Assembly: GCA_002427745.1 (NCBI GenBank)
Contig: DIYF01000124.1
Coordinates: forward strand, 1 to 64,000
Reading direction: 5' to 3'
DNA: 64,000 nucleotides
Origin: Roseivirga sp. UBA6061
Lineage (GTDB): Bacteria > Bacteroidota > Bacteroidia > Cytophagales > Cyclobacteriaceae
The translations under genes and the position numbers were made by a program. Every line of letters starts with the position of its first letter. Position 1 is the stretch's first letter. This document shows positions 52,684 to 61,966 of this stretch, piece after piece. Under the pieces are notes generated by a model. The model saw nothing but the letters and a program-made list of their open reading frames with translations, made no database searches and had not been told where the DNA came from.

Positions 52684-53451
52684 ATGGAATATAAAGAATA
52701 CAGTCCTTCCAAAAATTTCCGTGACCTTGTGCACAGCTATTGGGTATTCAGAGTTTTTAAAAATGAGACACTGACCTTTCCCATAAAACATGAAACGCTA
52801 CCTGATAGCTGTCTGTCCATCGTAGCCATTGACCAGCCCTACTTCCGGGGAGTCAGAGCTTTAGGGCCCCATTCTAAAAAATTTCAAATTGATTTGCATC
52901 CCGGCTCACTGTATGTAGGCATCAGGTTCCATGCATGGATTGAATTCGAGACTTCTCTTTTTGTAAAACCCGACACAGTAAACCAAACTCTTGAGATTCC
53001 TTCCGCGCTGGAAGCTTATTTTGCTTCGCTCACTGAGCCTGAACAGCAAGAAAATATCTCTGCCCGACTGATCGAAAAAAAACTGTCTGCCTTTCTTAGA
53101 GACATTCCCATACAGGAAAACAACCTGGTCAAATATATCTGTATGCACCTGGATAATGATCAGCCTGTTGGTGAGACCATTGCGTCAATTCCCTCCTCAG
53201 TCCGCGTCATTCAAAAGAAGTTTAAAGAGGTAACAGGAATTACCATGCGACAATATGCCATCAATTCCAGGCTACGCAGACTGTGGGTGGATTTTATCAG
53301 ATACCCGGATGAAAAAAGAGAACTTATCTACCGGTACAACTACTATGACCAGTCTCACTTCATCAATGACTTCAAGAAAAAAATGAAGCGGCCCTATACA
53401 GACTTTAAGGACTATATGAATTCTGTAGAAGTGTCTTTTTCAGAAAACTGA
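52684..53451 (+). CDS. AraC-family regulator with an uncharacterised N-terminal domain
   Basis: A 255-residue regulator. The N-terminal half (1-150) fits the DUF6597-type sensing domain (EYKEYSPSKNFRDLVHSYWVFR; GSLYVGIRFH). The C-terminal half holds the AraC HTH: PSSVRVIQKKFKEVTGITMRQYAINSRL, then YNYYDQSHFINDFKKKMKRPYTDF. It lies 18 bases after the hydrolase gene on the same strand, probably in one operon, and may control it or the following small genes. Confidence 0.85.
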   Translation: MEYKEYSPSKNFRDLVHSYWVFRVFKNETLTFPIKHETLPDSCLSIVAIDQPYFRGVRALGPHSKKFQIDLHPGSLYVGIRFHAWIEFETSLFVKPDTVNQTLEIPSALEAYFASLTEPEQQENISARLIEKKLSAFLRDIPIQENNLVKYICMHLDNDQPVGETIASIPSSVRVIQKKFKEVTGITMRQYAINSRLRRLWVDFIRYPDEKRELIYRYNYYDQSHFINDFKKKMKRPYTDFKDYMNSVEVSFSEN

Positions 53452-53520
53452 CGCAAAGTTACAATCATTCGATGTCGGGAGTTTTCAATTTTGCTTTGAA
53501 ACTCAAACACCACATCAGAC

Positions 53521-54057
53521 ATGAAAGCGCTTGTACTCACTGCTATCATTTTCTTCATTCCAATCAGGCAAGAATCTGCTGATTCACTGATCAAAGATAT
53601 CTCCCGGCTCAGGGTCATGGAGGGCACATGGCAGGGAGAAGGCTGGATCATGGATGCTTCCGGTCATAAAAAGCGGTTTCACCAGACAGAAGTAATCAAA
53701 TCCAAGGTAAACGGAAATGTGCTGACCATTGATGGCCTGGGCTACGCTATGGAAGATTCCGGCATTACCGACCGGGTGATCCATGATGTAGTAGGTATCA
53801 TTTCCATCAACCCTGAAAGTGGTAATGCCACTATTTTTTCCATTCTGGAAAATCAGGGCAGATCAGAAGTAGCACTGTACGAGGTGGAAGGAAAAGACAT
53901 TTTTTACTGGTCGTTCAAAGATCCCCGCTCCGGGTCGACCATCAGGTTTACAGAGGATCTATCCACCCCCGGCCAATGGATAGGCAAAGGAGAAGTGCTG
54001 ACAGGAGCAAACCGCTGGTACCAGTTTTTCGAAATGGTTCTCGCCAGGCAATCCTGA
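53521..54057 (+). CDS. Exported protein of the DUF1579-like/lipocalin-like kind
   Basis: The protein starts with a signal peptide (hydrophobic about 3-18) and has 178 residues. The pattern LIKDISRLRVMEGTWQGEGWIMDASG near residue 25-50 resembles the DUF1579-like fold, where a tryptophan lies in a WxGxG motif. The remainder is mostly beta. This could be a small-molecule-binding barrel. The AraC gene upstream ends 70 bases before its start. Confidence 0.6.
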   Translation: MKALVLTAIIFFIPIRQESADSLIKDISRLRVMEGTWQGEGWIMDASGHKKRFHQTEVIKSKVNGNVLTIDGLGYAMEDSGITDRVIHDVVGIISINPESGNATIFSILENQGRSEVALYEVEGKDIFYWSFKDPRSGSTIRFTEDLSTPGQWIGKGEVLTGANRWYQFFEMVLARQS

Positions 54058-54083
54058 TTTTTAATACACCATAACCCTAAAAC

Positions 54084-54653
54084 ATGAGACGTAACCTGAC
54101 TTCAATTCTGGTAGGAACCCTGATTCTCTTTGTATGGAATGCCGTATCCTGGATGGTACTACCCTTTCATGGAAACTCACTGAAAAGCATCCCTGAATCT
54201 GCCATAAACGGAGCAACGCTGCAGGAAAACATGCCGGAAGATGGCGTTTATCATTTTCCAGGCTTCAGTCAGGATATGGGAACGACAGAAATGCAGCGCC
54301 TGGAAAAGCGGCTTGCCAAAGGCCCCAGGATTACATTGATGGTTTATAAAGCCGGCCCTACCCAACTCTTAGACCCTGCCACCTTTTTAACCAACTTCCT
54401 CTTTAACCTCATAGCCGTGACCGGTTTGTTTATTATAACCAGCAGACTGGCAAAAAAGTCCTTCAGCCATATACTTACCACCCTCTTCCTGCTTGCTCTG
54501 GCCGTGAGCTTTATGAGTGACTTTCCACAAATGAACTGGTACCTGTTTCCACTGTCCTACACCATGACCAATGTGCTTGATCACATTATTTCGATGGGAC
54601 TTCTCGGCTTATTCTTTTACGCCTACAGCTTTAAAAGCAGATCGACTGAGTAA
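54084..54653 (+). CDS. Membrane protein of unknown function
   Basis: A 189-residue protein with four predicted membrane segments: about 6-25 (SILVGTLILFVWNAVSWMVL), 100-117, 128-145 and 163-180. Between the first and second lies a periplasmic loop of about 65 residues (PEDGVYHFPGFSQDMG). No family motif. It begins 27 bases after the DUF1579-like gene and is probably cotranscribed. Confidence 0.6.
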   Translation: MRRNLTSILVGTLILFVWNAVSWMVLPFHGNSLKSIPESAINGATLQENMPEDGVYHFPGFSQDMGTTEMQRLEKRLAKGPRITLMVYKAGPTQLLDPATFLTNFLFNLIAVTGLFIITSRLAKKSFSHILTTLFLLALAVSFMSDFPQMNWYLFPLSYTMTNVLDHIISMGLLGLFFYAYSFKSRSTE

Positions 54654-54776
54654 TTCCCGGGTTGCGCCTCCCGGCCGCCTGAATACCCAATGTTTCCCGA
54701 CTAAGACAACAATTAGTAAATTGTTGTCACTACGGCAATGTCTGTAGGAATATCAATCGATATTAATCAGGTAATT

Positions 54777-55154
54777 ATGGCAAATTATATTGATGCATTC
54801 GTCCTGCCTGTTCCCGGGGAACATCTGGATGAATACAAAAGCGTAGCCGGGGCAGTGGCTGCTATATGGCGGGAACATGGTGCTCTGCAGTATTTTGAGT
54901 TTGTAGGCGATGACCTGGCTCTGGAAGGCACACGTCCTTTCCCGGACTTTGCCAATGCCAAAGAGGGTGAGGTCATTGTTTTCGGCTGGGTGGTATTCGA
55001 CTCTAAAGAGTCCCGTGATCGGGCAAATGAGCTTGTGGCAGCAGACCCGAGAATGGCTGATCTGGTAGGTCCTCTCACCCATGCATCAAGACTGATTTTT
55101 GATGCCAGCCGCATGGCCTTTGGAGGCTTCAGGCCACTGGTTGTATCAGGTTGA
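54777..55154 (+). CDS. DUF1428-like protein
   Basis: The frame is open from 54738; ATG 54777 gives MANYIDAFVLPVPGEHLDEYK, the family's normal start, and 125 residues. The DUF1428 pattern (AAIWREHGALQYFEFVGDDL, then VIVFGWVVFDSKESRDRANELVAADPRMADL) is clear. Related proteins have a ferredoxin-like dimeric alpha-beta barrel fold; the function is unknown. No operon partner is obvious. Confidence 0.88.
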   Translation: MANYIDAFVLPVPGEHLDEYKSVAGAVAAIWREHGALQYFEFVGDDLALEGTRPFPDFANAKEGEVIVFGWVVFDSKESRDRANELVAADPRMADLVGPLTHASRLIFDASRMAFGGFRPLVVSG

Positions 55155-55260
55155 GTACTTCGTCTCTTTTTACGCCAATTCTGTCACACTAAACCGGGCA
55201 TATAGGTCTTAAGACTATCCTTTTGTTTGTTCAGGCGTTATCAACGTTCAAAACTGCTCT

Positions 55261-56196
55261 ATGAAGTCTTATTTCCTTCTTTCTGTTTTTACACTCGCTA
55301 TGCTCCAATTTGGCTGCAGGCACAGTCAGAACACTTATTTTGATCAACTCCCGCCTGCTCATATCCCACAACTCTTCGCCCCTGGTATTGTCAACACAGA
55401 GAGCATTGAGCTGAACGTGGTATTCAATAACTCGTTCACCGAGATGTTCTTTTCCCGGATTGTGGGTGGCAGCTTTCTCATACATCATTCAGAGTTGATT
55501 GATGGCCGGTGGACAACTGCGTCCCCTATCGATATGTACCCGGGCATAGATAGAATGACCATAGCCTGTGACCCTACACTTACTGCTGATGGCCAGACCA
55601 TGTATTTTCTGGGAGTAGACCCTGAAAGCTATGAGGCCGGGGTTTCACGGGATGTGCTTTATCGTATACCGCCAGATATCTACAAAAGCCAAAAAGTAAA
55701 TGGCCGGTGGCAGGCCGCAACCAAAGTTGTACAACCGGTATCTACAGAACATTTTGAGTCATACCCCGTTGCGGTGCGTGACGGTAGTTTATACTTTCAG
55801 TCTGACCGTCCCGGAGGTGCTGGCGGCAGAGATACCTACAGGGCTCAATATCTGGATGACGGAACTTTCGAAAGCCCGGTGGGCATCAGTCTCAATTCAG
55901 AAGCCAATGCCACAAGTAGCTATATAAGTCCGGATGAAGATTATCTTATAGCCAGCAGTCCGGAAGGTTTCCAGGTCTCTTTGAAGAAAAACGGTGTTTG
56001 GCAATCACCCGGAAGAATTGATTTGTCTTATGAAAAAGACTGGATCTACTTTTGTCCCTATATGTCTCCGGACGGTAAGTACTTCTTCTTTACCAGAAGA
56101 TACAGCAGCACCGGAAAGCGTGGCTGGGCAGGAGTTACGCATGGAGAGGTGTACTGGGTGAGTGCTGAAGTAGTTTTTGGTTCATCTATGAACTAA
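55261..56196 (+). CDS. PD40 beta-propeller lipoprotein
   Basis: The 311-residue protein has a lipoprotein signal with Cys19 (LQFGC) and repeated PD40-type blades (DPTLTADGQTMYFLG, YPVAVRDGSLYFQSDRPGGAGGRDTYRA, YMSPDGKYFFFTRR). Such TolB-type propellers at the cell envelope commonly bind peptidoglycan-associated proteins or polymers; no catalytic motif is present. No clear operon: flanking genes are more than 100 bases away on both sides. Confidence 0.82.
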   Translation: MKSYFLLSVFTLAMLQFGCRHSQNTYFDQLPPAHIPQLFAPGIVNTESIELNVVFNNSFTEMFFSRIVGGSFLIHHSELIDGRWTTASPIDMYPGIDRMTIACDPTLTADGQTMYFLGVDPESYEAGVSRDVLYRIPPDIYKSQKVNGRWQAATKVVQPVSTEHFESYPVAVRDGSLYFQSDRPGGAGGRDTYRAQYLDDGTFESPVGISLNSEANATSSYISPDEDYLIASSPEGFQVSLKKNGVWQSPGRIDLSYEKDWIYFCPYMSPDGKYFFFTRRYSSTGKRGWAGVTHGEVYWVSAEVVFGSSMN

Positions 56197-56252
56197 AGTA
56201 CTCCGCAACCAGAGGTTTCAACAATCCATACCTCCTTACAGGACCATTGCGA

Positions 56253-56275
56253 TTCGCAATATCTGATAAATGATC
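56253..56275 (+). promoter_or_regulatory. Shared 23-bp upstream motif, copy 2
   Basis: Begins TTCGCAATAT and ends GATAAATGATC, differing from the copy at 51045-51067 at one base. It lies 42 bases before the NTF2-like gene that heads the serine-hydrolase operon at 56317-57749. Confidence 0.6.
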
Positions 56276-56316
56276 TGACAGCTTACGGCTTATGTTTGGA
56301 TAGATCAGATAAGCAC

Positions 56317-56745
56317 ATGAGAAAGACAATCATCACAATCGCACTCCTGGCCACCACTTCAGGCCTATTCGCACAACAGGGAAACGAAGAAGAAAAAATC
56401 AAGGCTACCATCCTGGCCTATATCGAAAACTTCTTTACCAACGACTATGATAAAATGGAGAAGCACCTTCATGACCGACTGGCGAAGAGAGGAATTGACC
56501 AGGCCGGCAGACTGAGTGATGATTTCCCCAAAAGCGTTCTTAAAGAGCTCATGAGTAATAAACAGCCTCTGCCACTGAGGCTTCAGGAGAACAAGGTGGA
56601 CAGTATTTTTATAGATCAAAAGATGGCCTCAGCGGTACTGACCACAGGCTACCCGAATGTAAAATGGAAGGAATACATCCACCTGGCCAAACTGCAGGGC
56701 AAATGGATCATCATGGACGTATTCTGGATATTCGATCAGAAATGA
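56317..56745 (+). CDS. Exported NTF2-like (putative lumazine-binding) protein
   Basis: The frame is open from 56296; ATG 56317 gives a signal peptide (MRKTIITIALLATTSGLFAQ) and a 142-residue product. It has the NTF2-like fold pattern of small exported Bacteroidota proteins (EEKIKATILAYIENFFTNDYDKMEKHLHDRLAKR; KLQGKWIIMDVFW). The pocket of this fold binds small ligands. The stop overlaps the start of the next serine-hydrolase gene (ATGA), so they form an operon. Confidence 0.75.
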   Translation: MRKTIITIALLATTSGLFAQQGNEEEKIKATILAYIENFFTNDYDKMEKHLHDRLAKRGIDQAGRLSDDFPKSVLKELMSNKQPLPLRLQENKVDSIFIDQKMASAVLTTGYPNVKWKEYIHLAKLQGKWIIMDVFWIFDQK

Positions 56746-57749
56746 GGCTGCCTTATATACTGAGTTTTGTACTGATAATTCTCCTGTCTGCCTGCTCACA
56801 GGAGTCGGTAACTGCACAAACAGAAATCGTTGAAAAGAGACTGAATGAGGCCTTTTCACAAGATTCCTTTATGGCGGGTGATATTCACAGTATCACCCTC
56901 TACCGGGACCATAAGGAACTGTATTCAGGATATTTTAACGGATATACTGCAGATAGCCTGAACAACGTTAAATCCATCACAAAGAGCATTATTGGCCTTT
57001 TAATCGGAATAGCACTGGACCAGGGCCACATCAAAAGTCTTCGGGAACCTGCACTCTCGTATTTTGACGAATGTGAGCTGACAAAAAAAGCACAGCAGGA
57101 GAAACAGGACATTACCATTGAGCATCTGCTTATGATGCAGTCGGGAATTGCCTGGAACAACAGGGCCCTCATTAAAGATGACTGGTGGTTTCATGATAGG
57201 CCTCATTGTTTTTTGCTCAATGAATTTCCTATGGACACCCTGCCGGGTAAAGAGTTTTCCTATAATTCTGCGGTAGCGCACCTGCTGTCAGGTATTCTCT
57301 CCAGAGCTACAGGAGAATCTACCCTGAGCTTTGCCCGAAAGCAGCTGTTTGGTCCACTGGGGATAGAAATCAACTCCTGGGCGCAGGATCACCCGGGAGA
57401 ATATTACGGCAACTCAGAACTCTCTCTGAAACCGGTGGACCTTATCAAAATCGGGCAAATGCTCCTCCATCATGGTCAATACCAGGGCCAGAGCATATTA
57501 TCTCCAAAGTGGGTAGCCGCTCTTACTGAGAAAGCATATGATGCCACGCCCCTTATGGACTACGGCTACCTGTGGATGACTGCTAAAAATGATGCCCCCT
57601 TCTTCTATTTTGCAGGAGGAAGCGGAGGTCAACACCTGTTTGTTGTTCCTGACAAAGACCTCATTGTCGTTACTACTGCGCATTGGGACAACGCCAGGTC
57701 CACAGTAGAGATCATGAAACTGGCCGTCAGCCTGATCAAACAACTCTAA
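56742..57749 (+). CDS. Lipoprotein serine hydrolase of the class C beta-lactamase fold
   Basis: The frame is open from 56664; ATG 56742 overlaps the previous stop and gives a lipoprotein signal with Cys18 (LLSAC), product 335 residues. SxxK is SITK at 78-81; the second motif reads YNSAV and the third region is AGGSGGQHL. This is the third hydrolase of this fold in the window. Role: probably a periplasmic esterase or peptidase; the substrate is unknown. Confidence 0.85.
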   Translation: MRLPYILSFVLIILLSACSQESVTAQTEIVEKRLNEAFSQDSFMAGDIHSITLYRDHKELYSGYFNGYTADSLNNVKSITKSIIGLLIGIALDQGHIKSLREPALSYFDECELTKKAQQEKQDITIEHLLMMQSGIAWNNRALIKDDWWFHDRPHCFLLNEFPMDTLPGKEFSYNSAVAHLLSGILSRATGESTLSFARKQLFGPLGIEINSWAQDHPGEYYGNSELSLKPVDLIKIGQMLLHHGQYQGQSILSPKWVAALTEKAYDATPLMDYGYLWMTAKNDAPFFYFAGGSGGQHLFVVPDKDLIVVTTAHWDNARSTVEIMKLAVSLIKQL

Positions 57750-58091
57750 GGAAATAAGGAGTTGAAAGCCCGGGCCTGGTCCTACGACCTTAAACATGCT
57801 GATATCATCACTCTGTTTGATCGCCACCCGCCTTTTTGATTCTTCCTGAGTGAGTCCGAAATAGTCAGAACAAATCGACACTTTCAGGCTTAATCCATAG
57901 AAGTCAGAAGGAAAACTCCTATCGGATTTGCTGCAAAATATGCACATTTCACTACGACAACTTTTTCACTTCGCTTAATTTCAAGTTGATTGTTTATTGG
58001 GTATTCATCATCTTCTTTCGTCAACCGGGATAAATGCCATTGTTGGTGTCTTCCCCTTTGACACTTTTTGAAACGCAAAACCTCTTCTGAC
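57750..58091. other. Gene-free stretch with possible degraded minus-strand coding sequence
   Basis: No intact gene is seen in these 342 bases. On the minus strand two short open stretches in different frames (near 57775-57945 and 57890-58093) read like protein but do not form a gene or match a family I know. It may be a pseudogene remnant or chance. No terminator or repeat was noted. Confidence 0.35.
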
Positions 58092-58499
58092 ATGAAAACT
58101 AAAATCGCCTTTTCTCTGCTGGGAACCTTTATGCTCTTAGCAGGCTATTTCGCTACTGCTACTAAAAGCTCTGTTGACCAGGAAGGCATGGTCAAAGTGA
58201 CCATTATGTATCCAAGTGGTGACGGAAATACCTTTGATATGGACTACTATAAGGACAAACACATGCCCATGGTGGCCGACCTGCTGGGTAAAGCAATGAA
58301 GTCTTACGCTATAGACAAGGGCATTGCGGGCAGAACGCCTCAGGAGCCCGTTCCTTATATGGCCATTGGGTATCTCTACTTTGATAAGATTGAAGATTAC
58401 CAGACTGCTTTCGGTCCGGTAGCTCAGAAGATACTGAGTGACATACCGAACTACACGAATGTGCAGCCTGTATTACAGATCAGCGAGATCATAAAATAA
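58092..58499 (+). CDS. Exported EthD-like protein
   Basis: The frame is open from 58068; ATG 58092 gives an N-terminal hydrophobic segment (AFSLLGTFMLLAGYFATA) and 135 residues. The EthD pattern is VKVTIMYPSGDG, DMDYYKDKHMPMVADLLGKAM, and the closing YTNVQPVLQISEI. EthD proteins have a ferredoxin-like dimeric barrel and are often linked to ether degradation or ring-cleavage pathways; here the signal suggests periplasmic location. A terminator follows. Confidence 0.8.
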   Translation: MKTKIAFSLLGTFMLLAGYFATATKSSVDQEGMVKVTIMYPSGDGNTFDMDYYKDKHMPMVADLLGKAMKSYAIDKGIAGRTPQEPVPYMAIGYLYFDKIEDYQTAFGPVAQKILSDIPNYTNVQPVLQISEIIK

Positions 58500-58520
58500 C
58501 CTACATACAATTCATTTGAT

Positions 58521-58567
58521 AATGTCCCTTTTCAGGAGTCCAAAAGATCCTGGTCAGGGACATTTTT
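58521..58567 (+). terminator. Rho-independent terminator after the EthD-like gene
   Basis: AATGTCCCT (58521-58529) pairs with AGGGACATT (58556-58564); inside, CAGGA and TCCTG add a second stem. A T run follows. Confidence 0.85.
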
Positions 58568-58703
58568 CCTGATAGCCCTATCAAACATTTTGAATACAGG
58601 TTTACAACTGAACTGCTTAGGAACCCGCCAGCTTCCACAAGTAAAATGAGTTTCGTATCATTGAAAATCCATCAAGCTCTGTTTTTGGCTACTGCCCTCA
58701 AAA

Positions 58704-60149
58704 ATGCTCTTTAACTCCCTGGATTTTGCTTTTTTTCTGCCGATAGTATTGTTCGCCTATTGGTTTGTCACACATAAAAACCTCAGACTTCAGAATTTAC
58801 TGATTGTGGTGGCCAGTTATGTGTTTTATGGCTGGTGGGACTGGCGATTTTTATCCCTCATATTATTCAGCACCTTAGTTGACTATTCAGTTGGTGTATT
58901 GCTCTCAAAGCAGGAAAGTAAAACCAGGAGAAAGCTATTACTCTGGACGAGCATTGCTGTTAACCTGGGTTTTCTGGGCTTTTTCAAGTATTACAACTTC
59001 TTTCTGGACAACTTTGTCTCAGCCTTTTCATTTTTCGGTGCGGAGATCAATGCCAATTCGCTCAATATCATACTGCCGGTCGGTATCAGTTTCTACACTT
59101 TCCAGACGCTAAGCTATACCATCGATGTTTACAAAGGCAGGCTTGAACCCACCAGAGACCTTATTGCCTTTTCAGCTTTTGTGAGCTTTTTCCCACAACT
59201 GGTGGCAGGTCCCATCGAAAGAGCCACGAACCTGCTTCCCCAGTTTTACAGCCAACGACATTTCAATAAGAACCATGCCTGGGATGGCTTAAGGCAGATA
59301 CTCTGGGGGTTGTTCAAGAAAGTTGTGATTGCCGATAACTGCGCCCAATACGCCAACGAGATATTCAACAACTCAGGAGAGCAGAATGGCAGTACACTGG
59401 CACTGGGAGCGGTACTCTTCGCTTTTCAAATTTATGGCGACTTCTCAGGGTATTCTGACATTGCCATAGGCACTGCCCGGCTTTTCGGATTCAACCTGAA
59501 GCAAAACTTTGCTTTCCCCTATTTTTCCAGAGACATTGCCGAGTTCTGGAGGAGGTGGCATATTTCTTTGTCCACCTGGTTCAGAGACTATGTTTACATT
59601 CCCCTGGGCGGCAGTCGTGGCAGTACCTGGATGAAAGTAAGAAATACGTTCATCATCTTCATTGTCAGCGGATTCTGGCATGGTGCTAACTGGACTTTTA
59701 TTATCTGGGGGGCTCTGAATGCTGTCTATTTCCTGCCGGTGCTCCTCACCAATAATAACAGAAAGCATCTGGACAACATTGCCTCCGGAAAGTTTCTCCC
59801 CTCACTTAAAGAAGTAGTGTTCATGCTCATCACCTTTATCCTGACAGTGATAGCCTGGATATTTTTCAGAGCTGAAAACATTCATCACGCCTGGGAGTAT
59901 TTCACCACGATCTTCTCAGGCTCTCTCCTGTCACCCGTAGAGAACCCTCCTGGCGGCCTGCTTCTCATCCTGGCTTTCTTTGTATTTGTAGAGTGGTTTC
60001 ATCGCGATAAGAAACATGGACTTCAAAAAAGTAACAGTGAGTTGTCTGTTTACAGGCTCATGGACAGAATTTTAGTTTTCATTACTTTCTGGATGATCGT
60101 AATCTGGCACTCGAGTAATGAAGTCGAATTTATTTACTTTCAATTCTGA
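58704..60149 (+). CDS. MBOAT-family O-acyltransferase (AlgI-like)
   Basis: A 481-residue multi-pass membrane protein of the MBOAT family, which transfers acyl groups to polysaccharides or other acceptors. The catalytic histidine is His326 in GFWHGANW; a second conserved histidine is His286 in WRRWHISLSTWFRDYVYIPLGG. About 10-12 membrane helices. The next gene, 3 bases on, encodes an SGNH-family protein, the common partner of AlgI/DltB-type enzymes. The acceptor is unknown because no polysaccharide genes are adjacent. Confidence 0.92.
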   Translation: MLFNSLDFAFFLPIVLFAYWFVTHKNLRLQNLLIVVASYVFYGWWDWRFLSLILFSTLVDYSVGVLLSKQESKTRRKLLLWTSIAVNLGFLGFFKYYNFFLDNFVSAFSFFGAEINANSLNIILPVGISFYTFQTLSYTIDVYKGRLEPTRDLIAFSAFVSFFPQLVAGPIERATNLLPQFYSQRHFNKNHAWDGLRQILWGLFKKVVIADNCAQYANEIFNNSGEQNGSTLALGAVLFAFQIYGDFSGYSDIAIGTARLFGFNLKQNFAFPYFSRDIAEFWRRWHISLSTWFRDYVYIPLGGSRGSTWMKVRNTFIIFIVSGFWHGANWTFIIWGALNAVYFLPVLLTNNNRKHLDNIASGKFLPSLKEVVFMLITFILTVIAWIFFRAENIHHAWEYFTTIFSGSLLSPVENPPGGLLLILAFFVFVEWFHRDKKHGLQKSNSELSVYRLMDRILVFITFWMIVIWHSSNEVEFIYFQF

Positions 60150-60152
60150 TCT

Positions 60153-61130
60153 ATGAAAGCCCTCAAATTCATACTGTATACCTGCCTGTTTTTCCTGATC
60201 GGTGAGCTACTCGTAAGGATAGATATCCGGTATGATTTGCTGAATAATGCTCCTGAAAAAATTGCGGTTGAGATCGAGGAATCTGATTTGCTGGAAAGTG
60301 TAAAAAGTGGACGTTTTGTAGCAGACTCCGGTCAGTTCAGAATTCTGGTGATTGGTGATTCATATATTCATGGTGGTGGCATTAACCCTACAGATAAGTT
60401 CTCAAAAAAACTTGACGGCCTGTTGAACAATGACAGTCAGTCTGAACATGATTATGTCATTCTGGATGTTTCTGTCCCACGGAATAATACACTTGATAAC
60501 TATAACTCATTTCATTACTACTACGAACGCTTTCAACCTCATTTGGTCTTCTGGGCTTATACGTATAACGATATTCTTGGCAGGGTCAAACTCCCAGAAC
60601 AGCATCAGGGTTCCAGCGAACCTATTAATGAGCCTCCAAAACAGGCATTACGGGAAAGGAAAGGTCTGGACAAAATTGTCAAGCGGGTATATTCCAACTC
60701 TAAGCTGACCCTATACCTGTCGGAGAATATTCAGAAAGAATTGAAGACTATGGGCATTGTTCCTCCCGTAGGAGATTTCTATAACCTGACACAGAAAGCT
60801 TACCTGGCTACCTCAAAAAACTGGCAGGAGAGCCAGAGAATTTTCTCCAGAGTATTAGCAACCTGTGAGGCCGGTCAGTCGCAACTCTTTATCTATCAGA
60901 TGCCGGAATTCAACCTTCTACACAAACCAGAGCTATTCTCGGTAGCCGATGAGGCGGTTTATCTCTATATGGAACGAGCGAATGGAATTCACTACGTAAA
61001 AGGCGATACTGAATTCAAAGGGCTCGATGGCAATGAATATAAAATCTCTAAATATGATGGCCACCCGAATGCAAAGGCTCATGCTTTAATTGCAGACAGA
61101 GTTGCCGATTATATCAAAAACAATCAGTGA
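60153..61130 (+). CDS. SGNH/GDSL-family hydrolase, partner of the MBOAT protein
   Basis: A 325-residue protein with an N-terminal membrane anchor (about 4-19) and an SGNH hydrolase domain: RILVIGDSYIHGGG with Ser70 and the catalytic Asp/His in the C-terminal DGHPNAKAHALIADRV. In AlgI/AlgJ/AlgX-type systems this partner completes O-acetyl transfer in the periplasm. It starts 3 bases after the MBOAT stop, so both come from one transcript. Confidence 0.85.
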   Translation: MKALKFILYTCLFFLIGELLVRIDIRYDLLNNAPEKIAVEIEESDLLESVKSGRFVADSGQFRILVIGDSYIHGGGINPTDKFSKKLDGLLNNDSQSEHDYVILDVSVPRNNTLDNYNSFHYYYERFQPHLVFWAYTYNDILGRVKLPEQHQGSSEPINEPPKQALRERKGLDKIVKRVYSNSKLTLYLSENIQKELKTMGIVPPVGDFYNLTQKAYLATSKNWQESQRIFSRVLATCEAGQSQLFIYQMPEFNLLHKPELFSVADEAVYLYMERANGIHYVKGDTEFKGLDGNEYKISKYDGHPNAKAHALIADRVADYIKNNQ

Positions 61131-61286
61131 GACAGTATTAATCTCCGGACATGCTACATGATCACGCCCATCTCCGCGTGATAGCTGGTACCTGAAGATA
61201 TTTTAGCTAAATTCAGTCAGCATGACTTCGGAACCCAAAGACCACTTTCCGGTCTTCCAGAGTTCCACAGCTAACCTTGTTCCTAA

Positions 61287-61949
61287 ATGAAAGTCACAAT
61301 GGATGTAATGCTGAGCGAAAAGGCCAAAGCAATCTATGCGGATATAAGTGCTGAAGGCACCAAACTGGGTGATTTGAGAAAGATCGCCAAAGAAATAAAG
61401 AAGGACCATACACTGGCTATGGAGCTATGGGCAACAAGGAACTTTATGGCCAGGCAACTGGCTATTCTTATTATGGATAAGAAGCTCATAACACAGGAGG
61501 TGATCGACCAGCTTGATGAGGATATCCGGGGCCATGATTCTGAAGAGCGAAATCAATTGGCTGACTGGCTTATGGCCAATCAGCTTACAAAAGACAAAAA
61601 AACAATAGCCCTGCTGTTATCCTGGGAGCAGAGCCCCTCCCCCATACAGAGAAGGCTCTTCTGGTACTACCAGGCCAGGCTGCGCTGGATGGGGCAGACT
61701 CCACCCGACAATACTGAAGCACTGCTCGGAGCCATAGAAAACCGATTGGCTGATGAGAAACCTGAGGTGCAATGGGCTATGAACTTCACGGCCGGCTGGA
61801 TAGGTGTATTTGATCAGCAATACCGTACCCGCTGCATTGATATTGGTAAGAACTCAGGACTCTACCGGGATGAAGTAGTTGCCAGAGGCTGTACCCCCAG
61901 CTATCTGCCTGAATTTATCAGCATAGAAGCAGATAAACGAAACCTCTGA
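61287..61949 (+). CDS. DNA alkylation repair-like protein (AlkD-type HEAT repeat)
   Basis: A 220-residue helical protein of the AlkD family, which excises alkylated purines and uses HEAT-like repeats. The conserved helix WQ/NFMARQLAILIMDKKL, the DWLMANQL helix and the PSPIQRRLFWYYQARLRWMG region match. AlkC-type proteins are the alternative. It lies 17 bases before a small gene of unknown function on the same strand, probably in an operon. Confidence 0.82.
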   Translation: MKVTMDVMLSEKAKAIYADISAEGTKLGDLRKIAKEIKKDHTLAMELWATRNFMARQLAILIMDKKLITQEVIDQLDEDIRGHDSEERNQLADWLMANQLTKDKKTIALLLSWEQSPSPIQRRLFWYYQARLRWMGQTPPDNTEALLGAIENRLADEKPEVQWAMNFTAGWIGVFDQQYRTRCIDIGKNSGLYRDEVVARGCTPSYLPEFISIEADKRNL

Positions 61950-61966
61950 CGAGAACACAGGCACTC

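Noticed and set aside
57498..58093. Minus-strand open frames near 57.5-58.1 kb
   Set aside because: They overlap the serine-hydrolase gene in part, lie in two different frames, and match no family I know.
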